Shown here one piece after another: positions 1 through 9,951 of a stretch of 53,893 nucleotides of DNA. The stretch's first letter is position 1. Every line of letters starts with the position of its first letter. This DNA is from Hyphomicrobiales bacterium. GTDB taxonomy: Bacteria; Pseudomonadota; Alphaproteobacteria; Rhizobiales; Rhizobiaceae. The translations under genes were made by a program, and so were the position numbers. Below the pieces are notes generated by a model, which saw only the letters and a list, made by a program, of their open reading frames with translations, made no database searches and was not told the origin of the DNA. The stretch covers positions 183,183 through 237,075 of the forward strand of contig UCJU01000006.1 in NCBI GenBank assembly GCA_900472925.1, in the 5' to 3' direction.

Positions 1-514
1 GCCCCGTCACTCGCGCCATTTCTTCTGAATGCAGAAGCAAATGTCCTCTTTGCCGAAATCAATCACTGTTGAACTCACCCACATCGTCATTGGTCTGTGC
101 CGCTAGTGCAGCCATTTTCTGGTCCGCATTGGCGTTTAATCAGGCGCGCGATAGTGCCGGTTTGCCCTCTTTCCTGTCAACGTTTGCCGCTTGATTTGTG
201 GTGACTCAGACTCAGGTTTATTGCGCTTTTTTGACCACGTTTTCGCCCAAAAACATGCGACATATTAGCGGTCTTGGCACCTCGGATATTCATCATTCTT
301 TTGAAGGGCTTAGGAGCGGAATGTGCATTCTCATGCGGCGTGCCTGCATATAAATGCGACGGCGCGAAGTCACGTTTGGTTCGAAATGACACTTAATCTC
401 TTGCAGAGCGCGCTTGGCTGGGATAACCACTGCGGCGTTGCAACATAATTTCGACCCGACGGATTCTCATCCAAAAGGGATATGCTCGACGCTCGGTCGG
501 GTAAGGAAGAGACA
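1..514. other. Gene-free region upstream of nuoA
   Basis: No convincing coding region is present. A 71-codon reading frame on the minus strand (177-392) lacks a ribosome binding site and has no recognisable protein features. A short perfect hairpin lies at 22-37 (CTTCTG, loop AATG, CAGAAG). The nuo promoter is expected here, but I could not find a -35/-10 pair with good spacing, so none is called. Confidence 0.6.
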
Positions 515-880
515 ATGACTGAACTCCTCAGTTCCTACATTCCGATCGCAATCTTCATTGGTATCGCGCTTGTCATCGGTCTGGCGCTGTTGATTGCGCC
601 TTTCGCCGTTGCCTACAAGAACCCCGATCCTGAAAAGTTGTCCGCCTTCGAGTGCGGCTTCAATGCGTTCGATGACGCGCGCATGAAGTTCGACATTCGC
701 TTCTATCTGGTGTCGATTCTGTTTATCATCTTCGATCTGGAAGTCGCGTTCCTGTTCCCGTGGGCTGTGTCCTTCGGTGAAATTGGCTGGTTCGGTTTCT
801 GGTCGATGATGGTGTTCCTCGGCGTTCTCACCATCGGCTTTATTTATGAGTGGAAGAAGGGGGCACTGGAATGGGCGTAG
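515..880 (+). CDS. nuoA: NADH-quinone oxidoreductase subunit A
   Basis: Membrane subunit of complex I, at the junction between the proton-pumping arm and the peripheral arm. The 121-residue product has three hydrophobic segments (about residues 5-30, 65-88 and 93-115). It also has the family loop [20 protein letters not shown], which carries the conserved ECGF cysteine. The start at 515 is preferred over an upstream in-frame ATG at 482 because AAGGAAGA (503-510) is correctly spaced ahead of it and the family begins just before the first membrane helix. It is the first gene of nuoA-N, and its last 10 bases overlap nuoB. Confidence 0.97.
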   Translation: MTELLSSYIPIAIFIGIALVIGLALLIAPFAVAYKNPDPEKLSAFECGFNAFDDARMKFDIRFYLVSILFIIFDLEVAFLFPWAVSFGEIGWFGFWSMMVFLGVLTIGFIYEWKKGALEWA

Positions 881-1455
881 TTCATAACGACACGACGCTG
901 GTCGCACCGAAGCCTAAAGGCATCGTCGATCCGTCCACCGGCAAGCCTGTTGGCAGCAATGATGCCTATTTTACCGAGATCAATGACGAACTCGCGGATA
1001 AGGGTTTTCTGGTCACGACGACCGATGACCTGATTACCTGGGCACGTACCGGCTCTTTGATGTGGATGCAGTTCGGTTTGGCCTGCTGCGCCGTTGAAGG
1101 TCTGATGCAGGCGTCTGGCCCGCGTTACGATATGGAGCGCTTCGGCGTTGCACCCCGCGCGTCACCGCGCCAGTCTGACGTGATGATCGTTGCCGGTACA
1201 CTTACCAACAAGATGGCGCCTGCTCTCCGCAAGGTCTATGACCAGATGCCGGAGCCACGCTACGTCATTTCCATGGGCTCCTGTGCCAATGGCGGTGGTT
1301 ACTACCATTATTCCTACGCTGTGGTTCGCGGTTGCGACCGTGTGGTGCCTGTCGATATCTACGTGCCAGGCTGTCCCCCCACGGCAGAAGCGCTGCTTTA
1401 CGGCGTGCTTCTGCTGCAGAAGAAAATCCGGCGTACCGGTACGATCGAGCGTTAA
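871..1455 (+). CDS. nuoB: NADH-quinone oxidoreductase subunit B
   Basis: Peripheral-arm subunit that holds the terminal [4Fe-4S] cluster N2, which hands electrons to quinone. The four cluster cysteines are visible as the adjacent pair C72/C73 in [10 protein letters not shown]138 in GSCANGG and C168 in [13 protein letters not shown]. Length is 194 residues, normal for the rhizobial subunit. The ATG at 871 is inside the end of nuoA; an in-frame ATG at 850 would add only seven uncharacteristic residues. The overlap suggests translational coupling to nuoA. Confidence 0.97.
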   Translation: MGVVHNDTTLVAPKPKGIVDPSTGKPVGSNDAYFTEINDELADKGFLVTTTDDLITWARTGSLMWMQFGLACCAVEGLMQASGPRYDMERFGVAPRASPRQSDVMIVAGTLTNKMAPALRKVYDQMPEPRYVISMGSCANGGGYYHYSYAVVRGCDRVVPVDIYVPGCPPTAEALLYGVLLLQKKIRRTGTIER

Positions 1456-1473
1456 GGGCAGAGGACTTTATTT

Positions 1474-2076
1474 ATGAGCGAAGCTCTCAACGATCTCTCG
1501 GCCTATGTGAATGAGGCGCGCGGTTCCCTTTTGGAATCGTCTGTCATTGCCTATGGCGAATTGACGCTGAACACGACGCCGGACAACATTATTGCGCTTC
1601 TGACGTTTTTGCGTGATGACGTGCAGTGCGGTTTCGTCAACATCATCGACATCTGCGGTGTGGATTGGCCGAGCCGCGAAAAGCGTTTCGACGTCGTCTA
1701 TCACCTCTTGTCGCCGCGTCAGAATTTGCGTGTCCGCATCAAGCTTCAGGCAGCCGAAGACGAGGCAGTACCATCGGCGACGTCAGTGTTTGTCGGCGCA
1801 GAGTGGTTCGAGCGTGAAGCCTGGGATATGTATGGCATTCCATTCGAAGGCCATTCAGACCTGCGCCGCATTCTGACCGACTATGGTTTTGAAGGTCATC
1901 CGCTGCGCAAGGATTTCCCGGTCACGGGCTTTGTGGAAGTGCGCTATGATGATGTGCTGAAGCGCGTTCTTTATGAGCCGGTCGAGCTGAAGCAGGAATT
2001 CCGTAATTTCGACTTTCTCTCCCCTTGGGAAGGAACAGACTATGTTCTTCCGGGCGATGAAAAGGCCAAGTCATGA
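1474..2076 (+). CDS. nuoC: NADH-quinone oxidoreductase subunit C
   Basis: 30-kDa-type peripheral subunit of complex I, 200 residues. The family signature is seen as [20 protein letters not shown], followed by [17 protein letters not shown] (about residues 112-150). The C-terminal '[10 protein letters not shown]' is typical of alphaproteobacterial NuoC. Starts 18 bases after nuoB; the stop shares ATGA with the nuoD start (2073-2076), so the two are probably co-translated. NuoC and NuoD are separate genes here, unlike the fused NuoCD of E. coli. Confidence 0.97.
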   Translation: MSEALNDLSAYVNEARGSLLESSVIAYGELTLNTTPDNIIALLTFLRDDVQCGFVNIIDICGVDWPSREKRFDVVYHLLSPRQNLRVRIKLQAAEDEAVPSATSVFVGAEWFEREAWDMYGIPFEGHSDLRRILTDYGFEGHPLRKDFPVTGFVEVRYDDVLKRVLYEPVELKQEFRNFDFLSPWEGTDYVLPGDEKAKS

Positions 2077-3263
2077 CAGAACATAACGTTCGAAATTTTA
2101 CGATCAACTTCGGCCCGGAACACCCGTCCGCGCACGGCGTGTTGCGTCTCGTGCTCGAACTCGACGGTGAAGTCGTTGAGCGCGTCGATCCGCATATCGG
2201 CCTTCTGCACCGCGGTACCGAAAAGCTGATCGAGACCAAGACCTATTTGCAGGCTCTGCCCTATTTCGACCGCCTCGATTACGTTGCGCCGATGAACCAG
2301 GAGCATGCTTTCTCGCTAGCTGTGGAAAAGCTGCTGGGTCTTGAGATTCCGATGCGCGGTCAGTTGATCCGCGTTCTCTTCTCGGAAATCGGTCGCATCC
2401 TGTCGCACATCATGAACGTCACGACGCAGGCTATGGACGTCGGCGCTATGACGCCGCCGGTCTGGGGCTTTGAAGAGCGTGAAAAGCTCATGGTGTTTTA
2501 CGAGCGCGCTTCGGGTGCCCGTCTGCATGCCGCCTATTTCCGCCCGGGTGGCGTCCATCAGGACCTGCCACCTGAACTGGTCGATGATATCGGCAAGTGG
2601 TGCGATCCGTTCATTACCTTCCTTGACAATGTCGAGGGACTGTTGACCGACAACCGCATTTACAAGCAGCGTAACGTCGATATCGGTGTCGTGTCGCTGG
2701 AAGATGCGTTCGCCTGGGGCTTTACCGGCGTCATGGTTCGCGGTTCCGGTGCTGCCTGGGATCTGCGTCGCGCGCAGCCTTACGAATGCTATTCCGATCT
2801 CGAATTCGACATTCCCGTCGGCAAGAATGGCGATTGCTATGATCGCTATCTGATCCGCATGCAGGAAATGCGCGAATCGGTCAAGATCATGAAGCAGTGC
2901 GTCGAGCTTTTGCAGGGCAAGCATCGCGTCGGCGCCGTGTCGTCGCTTGATGGCAAGGTCGTTCCGCCAAAGCGTGGCGAGATGAAGCGTTCGATGGAAG
3001 CCTTGATCCACCACTTCAAGCTCTACACCGAAGGTTATCACGTTCCAGCCGGCGAAGTTTACGCAGCCGTCGAAGCGCCGAAGGGCGAGTTCGGCGTCTA
3101 TGTGGTCGCCGATGGTTCGAACAAGCCTTACCGCTGCAAGATCCGCGCGCCGGGTTACGCACATCTGCAAGCCATGGACTTCCTTTGCAAAGGCCACCAG
3201 CTTGCCGACGTGACGGCTGTTCTCGGCTCTCTGGACATCGTGTTCGGGGAGGTTGACCGCTGA
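2073..3263 (+). CDS. nuoD: NADH-quinone oxidoreductase subunit D
   Basis: 49-kDa-type subunit that forms the quinone pocket with NuoB, descended from the NiFe-hydrogenase large subunit. The 396-residue length is typical. Diagnostic segments are [20 protein letters not shown] near the N terminus, [14 protein letters not shown] (quinone pocket), and the C-terminal [11 protein letters not shown]. The ATG overlaps the nuoC stop as ATGA. The stop overlaps the next start as TGATG, coupling it to a small secreted protein rather than directly to nuoE. Confidence 0.98.
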   Translation: MTEHNVRNFTINFGPEHPSAHGVLRLVLELDGEVVERVDPHIGLLHRGTEKLIETKTYLQALPYFDRLDYVAPMNQEHAFSLAVEKLLGLEIPMRGQLIRVLFSEIGRILSHIMNVTTQAMDVGAMTPPVWGFEEREKLMVFYERASGARLHAAYFRPGGVHQDLPPELVDDIGKWCDPFITFLDNVEGLLTDNRIYKQRNVDIGVVSLEDAFAWGFTGVMVRGSGAAWDLRRAQPYECYSDLEFDIPVGKNGDCYDRYLIRMQEMRESVKIMKQCVELLQGKHRVGAVSSLDGKVVPPKRGEMKRSMEALIHHFKLYTEGYHVPAGEVYAAVEAPKGEFGVYVVADGSNKPYRCKIRAPGYAHLQAMDFLCKGHQLADVTAVLGSLDIVFGEVDR

Positions 3264-3517
3264 TGCGTCTGCCGCTGGCCATATTGGCTCTTGTTGCCGC
3301 AACGTCACCCGTTTTCGCCCAGACGGCGGAAGAGGGCGTGTCGTCGCAGGCAAGCGGCGGTTCATCATCTGTCAAGCAACTTCTGTCACAGGGATACGAG
3401 ATCAAATCCTCGCTTCCCAATGGCGGAAAATTCATTGTGTTCATGCAAAAAGACAAAACGGCCTATGCCTGCGAATTCGTCACGGTGACGAAATCGCGGT
3501 GCGAGTCGTTAAACTGA
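3263..3517 (+). CDS. Small secreted protein encoded inside the nuo operon
   Basis: An 84-residue product with no enzyme motif that I recognise. Residues 1-20 look like a signal peptide ([20 protein letters not shown], with VFA-Q as cleavage site). The mature part is about 64 residues, begins with a Ser/Gly/Gln-rich stretch, and continues with 'LLSQGYEIKSSLPNGGKFIVFMQKD'. It has two cysteines, in YACEF and SRCESLN, which could form a periplasmic disulfide. The start shares one base with the nuoD stop (TGATG), and nuoE follows 16 bases after its stop, so it is part of the operon. It is not one of the 14 core complex I subunits. An accessory or assembly role is inference only. Confidence 0.85.
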   Translation: MRLPLAILALVAATSPVFAQTAEEGVSSQASGGSSSVKQLLSQGYEIKSSLPNGGKFIVFMQKDKTAYACEFVTVTKSRCESLN

Positions 3518-3533
3518 TGGGGCGTGAGGAAGT

Positions 3534-4658
3534 ATGTCCGTTCGTCGACTAGCCGAAGATCAGTTCCAGCCCACGGGTTTCGCGTTCAACGCGGACAATA
3601 CCGCATGGGCGGAAAAAACGATCCAGAAGTATCCTGAGGGACGCCAGCAATCTGCGGTCATTCCGCTGTTGATGCGTGCGCAGGAGCAGGACGGCTGGGT
3701 CACCCGCGCCTGTATCGAAAAGATCGCCGACATGCTGGATATGGCCTATATCCGTGTGCTCGAAGTTGCGACCTTCTATACGCAGTTCCAGCTGAAGCCG
3801 GTTGGGACGAAGGCGCATATTCAGGTCTGTGGCACCACTCCCTGCATGCTGCGCGGTTCCGAAGCGCTGATGGATGTCTGCCGCCACAAGATCCACCATG
3901 ATCCGCTGACCCCCAATGAGAGCGGTACGCTGTCGTGGGAAGAAGTCGAATGTCAGGGTGCCTGCGTTAACGCGCCAATGGTCATCATCTTCAAGGATGC
4001 CTATGAAGACCTGACGCCTGAGCGTCTGGAAGAGATCATCGACACGTTCGAGGCAGGCAAGGGCGACACCGTTAAGCCAGGCCCGCAGATCGACCGTCAT
4101 TTGTCGGCACCGATCGGCCCTCTGACGACCTTGACGGAAGAGACAAAGCCGGACCGCTCCAATCTCGACAAGCCAGCCGAAGCGCCTGCAGCGGCTGCTC
4201 CAGCCGCGACACCGGCACCTGCACCTTCCGAAGCTGCAAAGCCGAAGACGACGGCACCGGAGTCCGATGCGAAGCTGAAGACGCCGGTTACCGATCCAAA
4301 GGCATCTGAAAACAATGCCAAGGATGCGGCCAAGGAAGGGTCTGGCGAGACGAAAACCTCGCCAAAACCATCGCTGGAAGACAAGAACCGTCCTGCCAAG
4401 ATCGAAAGACCCGCAAAGGCCGATGATCTCAAGCTCATTTCCGGTGTTGGCCCGAAAATCGAGGCGACGCTCAACGAGCTCGGCATCTTCACATACATGC
4501 AGATTGCTGGCTGGTCTGCGGAAGAGCGTGCTTGGGTCGATGGTTATCTGAATTTCAAGGGTCGTATCGATCGCGATGATTGGGTACGTCAGGCCGAGGC
4601 TCTCGCCAAGGGTGGCGAAGCCGAATACATCAAGGTCTTCGGCAAGAAGCCGCGGTAA
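3534..4658 (+). CDS. nuoE: NADH-quinone oxidoreductase subunit E with C-terminal HhH extension
   Basis: 24-kDa-type subunit that carries the [2Fe-2S] cluster N1a. Cluster cysteines are C99, C104, C140 and C144 (VCGTTPC and CQGAC). The 374-residue product is about twice the usual length. After the core (residues 1-190) comes a Pro/Ala/Lys-rich, low-complexity linker (about 200-296). A compact C-terminal domain (297-374) then begins [20 protein letters not shown], a helix-hairpin-helix pattern. The reading frame is uninterrupted with consistent codon use, so the fusion looks genuine. The start at 3534 has GTGAGGA just upstream. Confidence 0.96.
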   Translation: MSVRRLAEDQFQPTGFAFNADNTAWAEKTIQKYPEGRQQSAVIPLLMRAQEQDGWVTRACIEKIADMLDMAYIRVLEVATFYTQFQLKPVGTKAHIQVCGTTPCMLRGSEALMDVCRHKIHHDPLTPNESGTLSWEEVECQGACVNAPMVIIFKDAYEDLTPERLEEIIDTFEAGKGDTVKPGPQIDRHLSAPIGPLTTLTEETKPDRSNLDKPAEAPAAAAPAATPAPAPSEAAKPKTTAPESDAKLKTPVTDPKASENNAKDAAKEGSGETKTSPKPSLEDKNRPAKIERPAKADDLKLISGVGPKIEATLNELGIFTYMQIAGWSAEERAWVDGYLNFKGRIDRDDWVRQAEALAKGGEAEYIKVFGKKPR

Positions 4659-4669
4659 AGAGGTCAAGC

Positions 4670-5974
4670 ATGTTAAAAGATCAGGATCGCATCTTTACCA
4701 ATCTCTACGGCCTCAAGGACACCTCCTTAAAGGGTGTGCTTGCGCGCGGTCATTGGGATGGCACAAAGCAGATTATCGAAAAGGGTCGTGACTGGATCAT
4801 CAACGAAATGAAGGCATCCGGCCTTCGTGGTCGTGGTGGTGCTGGCTTCCCGACAGGTCTCAAATGGTCCTTCATGCCGAAGGAAAGCGACGGCCGTCCG
4901 CATTATCTCGTCGTCAACGCCGACGAATCCGAACCCGGCACCTGCAAGGACCGCGAAATCCTGCGCCATGATCCGCATACGCTGATCGAAGGCTGCGTCA
5001 TTGCCGGTTTCGCCATGAGCGCGCATACGGCCTACATCTATGTTCGCGGCGAATATATGCGCGAACGCGAAGCGCTCCAGGCGGCAATCGACGAGTGCTA
5101 TGACGCCGGTCTGCTGGGCAAAAACAACAAGAACGGCTGGGATTTCGACGTCTACGTTCACCACGGCGCGGGTGCATACATCTGCGGCGAGGAAACGGCG
5201 CTTCTCGAAAGCCTCGAAGGCAAGAAGGGCCAGCCGCGCCTCAAGCCTCCTTTCCCTGCCAATATGGGCCTCTATGGCTGCCCGACCACGGTCAACAACG
5301 TCGAGTCCATCGCCGTTGCCCCGACCATTCTGCGTCGCGGTGCATCGTGGTTCTCGTCCATCGGTCGTCCGAACAATGTCGGCACCAAGCTGTTCATGGT
5401 CTCCGGCCATGTCGAGCGTCCGTGCACCTTCGAAGATGCGCTAGGCCTGTCCTTCAAGGAACTGATCGAGCGCCATTGTGGCGGCATTCGCGGTGGCTGG
5501 GACAACCTTCTCGGCGTCATTCCAGGCGGCGCATCGTGCCCCATCGTTCGCGGTGAGGACATGAAGGACGCCATCATGGACTTTGACGGCATGCGCGAAG
5601 TGAAGTCGTCCTTCGGCACCGGTGGCATGATCGTCATGGACAAGTCCACCGACGTCATCAAGGCCATCGCCCGCATCGCGGCCTTCTTCAAGCATGAAAG
5701 CTGCGGCCAGTGCACGCCTTGCCGCGAAGGCACGGGCTGGATGTGGCGCGTGCTGGAACGCATGGTCAAGGGCAATGCGCAGAAGCGCGAAATCGACATG
5801 CTGTTCGAAGTGACCAAGCAGATCGAAGGCCATACCATCTGTGCGCTGGGTGATGCTGCCGCATGGCCGGTTCAGGCGCTGATCCGCAATTTCCGTCCGG
5901 AAATAGAAAAGCGGATCGATGAATATACCTACAGGGCCATGGATGATGGCGCTGTGCTTGAGGCTGCTGAGTAA
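4670..5974 (+). CDS. nuoF: NADH-quinone oxidoreductase subunit F
   Basis: 51-kDa-type subunit that oxidises NADH through FMN and passes electrons to [4Fe-4S] cluster N3. The nucleotide/FMN-binding glycine-rich run [18 protein letters not shown] is at residues 51-68. The N3 cluster cysteines are C345, C348, C351 (SCGQCTPC) and C391 (TICALGD). Length is 434, as expected. An in-frame start at 4580 would overlap nuoE by 26 codons and adds a non-homologous basic stretch. The ATG at 4670 follows AGAGG and lies 11 bases after the nuoE stop. Confidence 0.97.
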   Translation: MLKDQDRIFTNLYGLKDTSLKGVLARGHWDGTKQIIEKGRDWIINEMKASGLRGRGGAGFPTGLKWSFMPKESDGRPHYLVVNADESEPGTCKDREILRHDPHTLIEGCVIAGFAMSAHTAYIYVRGEYMREREALQAAIDECYDAGLLGKNNKNGWDFDVYVHHGAGAYICGEETALLESLEGKKGQPRLKPPFPANMGLYGCPTTVNNVESIAVAPTILRRGASWFSSIGRPNNVGTKLFMVSGHVERPCTFEDALGLSFKELIERHCGGIRGGWDNLLGVIPGGASCPIVRGEDMKDAIMDFDGMREVKSSFGTGGMIVMDKSTDVIKAIARIAAFFKHESCGQCTPCREGTGWMWRVLERMVKGNAQKREIDMLFEVTKQIEGHTICALGDAAAWPVQALIRNFRPEIEKRIDEYTYRAMDDGAVLEAAE

Positions 5975-6015
5975 CACCGGCCAAAGTAACGCCTTAAAGG
6001 GTGTTGCGAGGGGCG

Positions 6016-6036
6016 GGGATCGGGTGTACCGGTCCC
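6016..6036 (+). other. Stem-loop in the nuoF-nuoG spacer
   Basis: The 174-base spacer between nuoF and nuoG is the longest in the operon. It contains GGGATCGG, loop GTGTA, CCGGTCCC. The RNA stem is eight pairs with one U-G wobble. No T-run follows, so it is unlikely to be a simple terminator. It could be a processing site or mRNA-stability element that sets different levels of the upstream and downstream genes. Function is unproven. Confidence 0.4.
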
Positions 6037-6148
6037 TTACATCGTTAAAGTATTCGGCACTTTTTGAGTCTAAGCCGAATGCCATCAGGATTTGTCTTGG
6101 ACCGCATAATGATGCGCGACGGACAGGCAACAGGACGTAAGTAGGACC

Positions 6149-8230
6149 ATGACAAAGCTCAAGGTTGACGGTAAAGAGATCGAGGTTCCGGATCATTTCA
6201 CGCTGTTGCAGGCGTGCGAGGAGGCTGGTGCCGAAGTTCCGCGCTTTTGTTTCCACGAGCGTTTGTCGGTTGCGGGTAACTGCCGCATGTGTCTCATCGA
6301 GGTGAAGGGCGGACCGCCCAAGCCTGCAGCATCCTGCGCCATGGGCGTTCGCGACATTCGCGGCGGACCAAACGGCGAATTGCCGGAAGTTTTCACCAAC
6401 ACGCCGATGGTCAAGAAGGCCCGCGAAGGCGTGATGGAATTCCTGCTCATCAACCACCCGCTCGATTGTCCCATCTGCGACCAGGGGGGCGAATGCGACC
6501 TCCAGGACCAGGCGATGGCGTTTGGTATTCCGGGCTCGCGCTATTCTGAAAACAAGCGCGCCGTGGAAGACAAATATATCGGACCGCTCGTCAAGACGGT
6601 TATGAACCGCTGCATTCACTGCACGCGCTGCGTACGCTTCACCACAGAAGTCGCCGGTATCTCCGAACTCGGCCTGATCGGTCGCGGTGAAGATGCCGAG
6701 ATCACGACATATCTGGAACAGGCGATGACATCCGAGCTTCAGGGCAACGTCGTTGACCTTTGCCCAGTCGGCGCGCTGACCTCCAAACCTTTCGCCTTCA
6801 CCGCCCGTCCGTGGGAACTCGGCAAGACCGAAACCATTGACGTGATGGATGCGCTGGGTTCCGCCATCCGTGTCGATACCCGTGGACGCGAAGTCATGCG
6901 CGTCATGCCGCGTGTCAACGAAGCCATCAACGAAGAGTGGATTTCCGACAAGAGCCGCTTCATCTGGGATGGCCTGAAAACCCAGCGTCTTGACAAGCCC
7001 TACGTTCGTAAGGACGGTCGCTTGCAGCCAGCCACATGGGGCGAGGCTTTCGGCGCGATCAAGGCGGCTGTTGCTTCCACATCCGGTGAAAAGATCGGCG
7101 CTATCGCTGGCGATCTGTCTTCTGTCGAAGAAATGTTCGCTCTCAAGACACTGATGGCATCGCTTGGTTCGACCAATGTCGATTGTCGTCAGGATGGCAC
7201 GGCGCTCGATCCTTCGCTCGGTCGCGCCAGCTATCTTTTCAACGCCACCATCGAAGGCATCGAACACGCCGACGCGTTGCTGATCATCGGCTCCAACCCG
7301 CGCTACGAAGCCTCCGTTCTGAATGCTCGCATTCGCAAGCGCTGGCGCCGTGGCGGCTTCCCGATTGCGGTCATCGGCGAAGCAAGCGAGCTGCGTTACG
7401 AATACGAATATCTCGGCTCCGGCACGGACACACTGTCCGATATGGCCTCGGGTTCGCACAGCTTCATCGACAAGCTGAAGGCAGCCAAGAACCCGATGAT
7501 CATCGTCGGGCAGGGCGCTCTGTCGCGTGAAGACGGTGTGGCTGTGCTGGCTGCGGCTGCAAAGCTTGCTGTTTCCGTTGGCGTCGTTTCGGCTGAATGG
7601 AACGGCTTCTCGGTTCTGCACACGGCAGCAGCGCGCGTCGGTGGTCTGGATATCGGCTTCGTTCCGGCTGACAAGTCTGCGAATGCTGCGTCTATCGCTG
7701 CATCGTCAGAAGTTCTCTTCCTGCTCAGCGCAGATGAAATCGATCTGTCTACGAAGACCGCAAAGCTGACCGTCTATATCGGTTCGCATGGTGACGCTGG
7801 CGCAATGGCTGCCGATGTTATCCTGCCGGGTGCTGCCTATACCGAAAAGTCTGGTATCTGGGTGAACACCGAAGGCCGTGTCCAGATGGGCAACCGCGCC
7901 GGTTTTGCACCGGGCGAAGCCCGCGAAGACTGGGCGATCCTGCGTGCACTGTCTGATGTTCTCGGCCACAAGCTGCCATTCGACTCTTTGTCCGCATTGC
8001 GTGCTCAGCTTTATCTCGCGCATCCGCATTTTGCCGATGCTGACGAGATTGCCGTGGCTGACGTCGCGGGCATCGAAGCGCTGGCCACCAAGGCTGGCAC
8101 CCTGAGCAAGGCGGGCTTTGCCTCGCCGGTGAAGGATTTTTATTTGACGAACCCGATTGCGAGAGCGTCAGCCGTCATGGCCGAATGTTCCGCATTGGCC
8201 CGCAACAACTTCAAGGCTGCGGCAGAGTAA
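6149..8230 (+). CDS. nuoG: NADH-quinone oxidoreductase subunit G
   Basis: 75-kDa-type subunit and largest part of the NADH-oxidising module, 693 residues. The N-terminal ferredoxin-like domain has [2Fe-2S] cysteines C34, C45, C48 and C63. A His/Cys motif follows (HPLDCPICDQGGECDLQD), then a [4Fe-4S] set starting NRCIHCTRCVRF. The rest is a molybdopterin-oxidoreductase-like domain that has lost its cofactor. GTAGGA sits seven bases ahead of the start. Twelve bases separate it from nuoH. Confidence 0.97.
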   Translation: MTKLKVDGKEIEVPDHFTLLQACEEAGAEVPRFCFHERLSVAGNCRMCLIEVKGGPPKPAASCAMGVRDIRGGPNGELPEVFTNTPMVKKAREGVMEFLLINHPLDCPICDQGGECDLQDQAMAFGIPGSRYSENKRAVEDKYIGPLVKTVMNRCIHCTRCVRFTTEVAGISELGLIGRGEDAEITTYLEQAMTSELQGNVVDLCPVGALTSKPFAFTARPWELGKTETIDVMDALGSAIRVDTRGREVMRVMPRVNEAINEEWISDKSRFIWDGLKTQRLDKPYVRKDGRLQPATWGEAFGAIKAAVASTSGEKIGAIAGDLSSVEEMFALKTLMASLGSTNVDCRQDGTALDPSLGRASYLFNATIEGIEHADALLIIGSNPRYEASVLNARIRKRWRRGGFPIAVIGEASELRYEYEYLGSGTDTLSDMASGSHSFIDKLKAAKNPMIIVGQGALSREDGVAVLAAAAKLAVSVGVVSAEWNGFSVLHTAAARVGGLDIGFVPADKSANAASIAASSEVLFLLSADEIDLSTKTAKLTVYIGSHGDAGAMAADVILPGAAYTEKSGIWVNTEGRVQMGNRAGFAPGEAREDWAILRALSDVLGHKLPFDSLSALRAQLYLAHPHFADADEIAVADVAGIEALATKAGTLSKAGFASPVKDFYLTNPIARASAVMAECSALARNNFKAAAE

Positions 8231-8242
8231 GGGTAGGGGACT

Positions 8243-9286
8243 ATGGAATCGTTTTTCTGGAGCTATGTCTGGCCAGCGCTGATTATTGTCGGCCAGTCCC
8301 TGCTTCTTCTCGTTTTGTTGCTGGTGTCGATCGCCTTCCTTCTGCTTGCCGACCGTAAGATCTGGGCAGCGGTTCAGCTGCGCCGCGGCCCCAACGTTGT
8401 TGGTCCCTTCGGCCTTTTCCAGTCGTTCGCCGACCTTTTGAAGTTTATTCTGAAAGAGCCGGTCATTCCATCCGGTGCCAACAAGGCCGTGTTCCTGCTG
8501 GCGCCACTGGTTGCCGTGACGCTTGCTCTTGCGACCTACGCCGTCATCCCGTTTGCTGATGGCTGGGTCATCGCCAACATTAATGTCGGCATTCTCTACA
8601 TCTTTGCGATCTCGTCGCTTGAAGTTTACGGCATCATCATGGGTGGCTGGGCTTCGAACTCGAAGTATCCCTTCCTCGGCGCGCTTCGTTCTGCTGCGCA
8701 GATGGTGTCCTATGAAGTCTCCATCGGCCTCGTCATCGTCACCGTTCTGCTGTGCGTTGGTTCGTTGAACCTGACGGATATCGTGAATGCCCAGCATTCG
8801 GGCATTGGCACGTCGCTTGGTCTCCCTGCGTCGTTCCTGGATTGGCACTGGTTGCCGCTCTTCCCGATGTTCATCGTCTTCTTCATCTCGGCACTGGCCG
8901 AGACCAACCGTCCACCCTTCGATCTTCCTGAAGCGGAATCGGAACTTGTGGCCGGTCACATGGTGGAGTATGGCTCCACCCCGTACATGATGTTCATGCT
9001 GGGCGAATATGCTGCCATCGTTCTGATGTGCTGCCTGACGACCATCCTGTTCCTGGGTGGCTGGCTTCCCATCGTGGATGTGTGGTTCCTGAACTGGGTG
9101 CCGGGTATCGTCTGGTTCATCCTGAAAGGCGGCATGGTCTTCTTCATGTTCGGCTTGGTGAAGGCATTCGTTCCACGTTACCGCTATGACCAGTTGATGC
9201 GTCTGGGCTGGAAGGTTTTCCTTCCCTTGTCGCTCGCCATGGTCGTGATTGTTGCATTCGTACTCAAGCTGACGGCGGGGGCATAA
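8243..9286 (+). CDS. nuoH: NADH-quinone oxidoreductase subunit H
   Basis: Membrane subunit at the quinone-channel interface, 347 residues with about eight membrane helices. Recognisable family stretches are [20 protein letters not shown] (about 36-55) and [19 protein letters not shown] (about 218-236), the latter with the acidic residues of the E-channel. A purine-rich AAGGGTAGGGGA precedes the ATG. It begins 12 bases after nuoG. Confidence 0.97.
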   Translation: MESFFWSYVWPALIIVGQSLLLLVLLLVSIAFLLLADRKIWAAVQLRRGPNVVGPFGLFQSFADLLKFILKEPVIPSGANKAVFLLAPLVAVTLALATYAVIPFADGWVIANINVGILYIFAISSLEVYGIIMGGWASNSKYPFLGALRSAAQMVSYEVSIGLVIVTVLLCVGSLNLTDIVNAQHSGIGTSLGLPASFLDWHWLPLFPMFIVFFISALAETNRPPFDLPEAESELVAGHMVEYGSTPYMMFMLGEYAAIVLMCCLTTILFLGGWLPIVDVWFLNWVPGIVWFILKGGMVFFMFGLVKAFVPRYRYDQLMRLGWKVFLPLSLAMVVIVAFVLKLTAGA

Positions 9287-9324
9287 GATGTCCCTAGTCC
9301 TCGCTTGCAGATTTGGAGGTTGAG

Positions 9325-9816
9325 ATGGCCAGTCTTTCACAAGCCGTCAATTCACTGTTCCTCAAGGAATTCGTTGGCGCCTTCTTCCTGACGATGCGTC
9401 ACTTCTTCAAACAGAAGGCGACAGTGAACTATCCTTTCGAGAAGGGTCCGGTGAGCCCGCGCTTTCGCGGTGAGCACGCGCTTCGTCGTTATCCCAACGG
9501 TGAAGAACGATGCATCGCCTGCAAGTTATGCGAAGCGATCTGTCCTGCCCAGGCCATCACCATCGAAGCTGGTCCACGCCGCAACGATGGCACGCGCCGC
9601 ACGGTTCGTTACGATATCGACATGGTAAAGTGCATCTATTGCGGCTTCTGCCAGGAAGCATGCCCGGTCGATGCCATTGTCGAAGGTCCGAACTTCGAAT
9701 TCGCGACGGAAACCCGCGAGGAGTTGTATTTCGACAAGCAGCGTCTTCTCGATAACGGCGACCGTTGGGAACGTGAAATCGCTCGCAACCTTGCTCTGGA
9801 TGCGCCTTACCGCTAA
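9325..9816 (+). CDS. nuoI: NADH-quinone oxidoreductase subunit I
   Basis: Peripheral subunit with two [4Fe-4S] clusters (N6a and N6b). Two complete CxxCxxCxxxCP motifs are present: C63/66/69/73 and C103/106/109/113. Length 163 residues. A perfect GGAGGT (9315-9320) fixes the ATG at 9325, rather than the in-frame GTG-type start at 9313. An amphipathic N-terminal helix (about 10-30) probably docks it to the membrane arm. Confidence 0.97.
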   Translation: MASLSQAVNSLFLKEFVGAFFLTMRHFFKQKATVNYPFEKGPVSPRFRGEHALRRYPNGEERCIACKLCEAICPAQAITIEAGPRRNDGTRRTVRYDIDMVKCIYCGFCQEACPVDAIVEGPNFEFATETREELYFDKQRLLDNGDRWEREIARNLALDAPYR

Positions 9817-9921
9817 GGCAGCATGGTTCCTTCGGAGCGCTGCTTCGGAGTAGGTAAAACAGTTACTGCCTGTCGGTTTTCGCTGACGGGAATGAAACGG
9901 GCATGCGGCTTCAGGGTCGCG

Positions 9922-9940
9922 TTTGTCCGGTGAGGACAAA
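9922..9940 (+). promoter_or_regulatory. Hairpin just ahead of the nuoJ start
   Basis: TTTGTCC, loop GGTGA, GGACAAA: a perfect seven-pair stem that ends 11 bases before the nuoJ ATG, in the 135-base nuoI-nuoJ spacer. nuoJ has only a weak AAGG-type ribosome site immediately 3' of this stem, so the hairpin could affect ribosome access or mark an mRNA processing point between the iron-sulfur and membrane-pump genes. Regulation is inference. Confidence 0.35.
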
Positions 9941-9951
9941 AAGGCACCAAC

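Noticed and set aside
177..392. 71-codon minus-strand frame upstream of nuoA
   Set aside because: No ribosome site, no recognisable features and basic, shadow-like composition in a non-coding region.
4725..6004. Shared 13-mer CCTTAAAGGGTGT in nuoF and in the nuoF-nuoG spacer
   Set aside because: Flanks do not align beyond a few bases, so a duplication is not supported.
5441..7621. Long minus-strand open frame (726 codons) opposite nuoF-nuoG
   Set aside because: It lies entirely antisense to two certain genes, has no family features and follows from high GC at third codon positions.
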